From: Chloroflexota bacterium
GTDB taxonomy: Bacteria; Chloroflexota; UBA6077; CF-72
DNA length: 14,968 nucleotides
Direction: 5' to 3'
Assembly: GCA_019247135.1 (NCBI GenBank)
Contig: JAFAPL010000488.1
Span: forward strand, 1-14,968
In this document: positions 13,747 through 14,968 of the stretch, piece by piece
Numbering within the stretch: the stretch's first letter is position 1
How the letters are laid out: the number at the start of each line of letters is the position of its first letter
Program-made: the position numbers and the translations under genes
Notes under the pieces: generated by a model
What the model saw: the letters and a program-made list of their open reading frames with translations, nothing else
Databases searched by the model: none
Told to the model about the DNA's origin: nothing

Positions 13747-14968
13747 GTGGACGCGAACCCGGTCGATCAATCTCTGCTGACGCTGCCGGCGTCCCCGGGC
13801 CGTCTTATCGGCCGATCGCGCGAGCTGTCTTTGATTCGCGAGCAGTTCGCGAAGGGAGACACGCGACTGATCACGCTGTGCGGTGTTGGTGGCATCGGCA
13901 AGACACCGTCTGGCGCTGGAAGTCGCGCAGACCGCCCACACGGATTTCGCCGATGGGACGCGCTTCGTTGACCTGTCGCCGTTCGAAGAGCCTGGGCTCG
14001 TGCTGTCGGCGATCTGTACGTCCGTCGACGCGAGCCATACGGGGAGCCGGCCCGTCCTCGAAGCCTTGAAGCGCTACCTTCAACATCTGGACATATTGCT
14101 CGTCCTCGACAACTTCGAGCAGGCCACGGCGGCCGCTCCCTATCTCGCTGAGCTGTTGTCAGCCTGTCCGTGCCTGAAAATACTTGCCACGAGCCGCGTC
14201 CGTCTGCGGCTGACATGGGAGCATGAACTCCCGCGGGGACCTCTGGATGTTCCACACGCCGACTCCGACCAGGGCATAACGGACCTGATGTCCGTTGCGG
14301 CCGTCGCCCTCCTGGTCGAGCGAATCGATCGCCTCGGCGAACCGCGCACCTATGACCACGATGATCTGAGTGCACTGGCAGCGATTTGCAGGCGGCTGGA
14401 TGGAATGCCGCTGGCGATCGAGCTGACGGCGGCGCGGGCCAGGTTGCTAGAGCCCCGCGCACTGCTCGACCACCTGGAGAGTCCACTTGACTTGCTTACC
14501 GGCGGACGACGAGACGCACCCAAACGGCAGCAGTCGCTGCGCCTGACGTTCGATTGGAGCTATGACCTGCTGCACCCGGAGGACCAGCAACTCTTCCGAA
14601 GCTTCGGTGTCTTCGCCGGCGGCTGCACATTGGAGGCAGTCAGTAGCGTTTATCAGCCGGCCGGAATCCCGTCCGTCAGCCTCGTCGACTCGCTCGAGCG
14701 GCTCATCGAAAACGGATTCGTACGTCGGGTTGATCAGGCAGTCATCCGAGAGCCGCGCTGGTGCTCCTCGAACCTGTCCGCGAATATGTGCTCGAACGCC
14801 TGCGCCTCGCGAGCGAGGAAGATGTCGCGCGTTTGCTACATGCCGAAACCTATCTGAGGTTTGCAGAGCAGGCTCATCCGGAGCTGCACGGTCCCCGCCA
14901 GGTGGAGTGACTCGCAAGACTCGACCGAGAACACGGCAACTCCTTACTGGCCCTGCGGTGGTTTATCA
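13747..14968 (+). pseudogene. Broken STAND/NB-ARC ATPase regulator gene, runs off the right edge
   Basis: The reading matches the ATPase part of large LuxR/AfsR-like STAND regulators. It opens with LPASPGRLIGRSRELSLIRE, then Walker A GVGGIGKT at about 13882-13905. After a frame change it continues RLALEVAQTAH, Walker B ILLVLDNFEQ, RLDGMPLAIELTAARARLLE, and the winged-helix segment RLTFDWSYDLLHPEDQQLF. Three lesions are visible: one extra base within 13903-13906, directly behind the Walker A lysine (frame 1 to frame 2); one missing base near 14759-14760 (back to frame 1, restoring VLLEPVREYVLERLRLASEE); and TGA at 14908-14910, where relatives have Trp, after which LARLDREHGNSLLALRWF continues in frame. 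No kinase or DNA-binding domain precedes it; the TPR and any HTH would lie beyond the edge. The GTG start at 13747 has no strong ribosome site. Sequencing error is possible, but no other gene here shows such damage. Confidence 0.75.

Noticed and set aside
13900..13910. Programmed ribosomal frameshift in the ATPase gene
   Set aside because: No slippery heptamer or downstream stimulatory structure was seen at the site, and two further lesions downstream fit decay better.

Overview
The window reads as accessory chromosome of a high-GC bacterium. My best guess is Chloroflexota or a relative. That rests on a large Tat-exported sugar-type binding lipoprotein, a STAND/NB-ARC 'LIGR...GVGGIGKT' ATPase, a secreted protein with a 'DGTLYVVQ...WTLIP' segment, and starts that sit almost directly behind a -10-like box (possible leaderless mRNAs). 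No rRNA, tRNA, CRISPR array, insertion sequence or integrase was seen.

Left part (1-1938), minus strand: a promoter with a perfect TTGACA -35 drives a Tat lipoprotein, an extracellular solute-binding protein. After a GC-rich hairpin over its stop codon comes the N-terminus of a second gene cut by the window edge, which looks like a CoxS-type 2Fe-2S subunit.

Methionine part (1939-7440), plus strand: a 170-bp divergent intergenic region holds three alternating TTGTA/TACAA half-sites. A two-gene operon with a 4-base ATGA overlap follows: a fused homocysteine S-methyltransferase/methylenetetrahydrofolate reductase (YitJ type), then cobalamin-dependent methionine synthase (MetH). Together they reduce methylene-THF to methyl-THF and pass the methyl group to homocysteine. 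It ends in a T-rich tract against a converging gene.

Catabolic part (7438-11662), minus strand: an operon of aldehyde dehydrogenase, a ThDP-dependent enzyme of the acetolactate synthase/benzoylformate decarboxylase superfamily, and a cyclase-family metal hydrolase. The first two genes are separated by a hairpin; the last two overlap by ATGA. A 19-bp perfect dyad surrounds a -10-like box just before the first ATG, which suggests control by a repressor. The substrate cannot be read from sequence. A ring- or amide-opening step, a decarboxylation or C-C cleavage, and an aldehyde oxidation would make a coherent pathway. This is the most likely place for an undescribed system.

Right part (11639-14968): a probable C-terminal gene remnant; a two-gene minus-strand unit encoding a four-helix membrane protein and a secreted beta-domain protein whose 3' half is low in GC; and, on the plus strand, a STAND ATPase gene broken by two frameshifts and a stop codon, running off the right edge.
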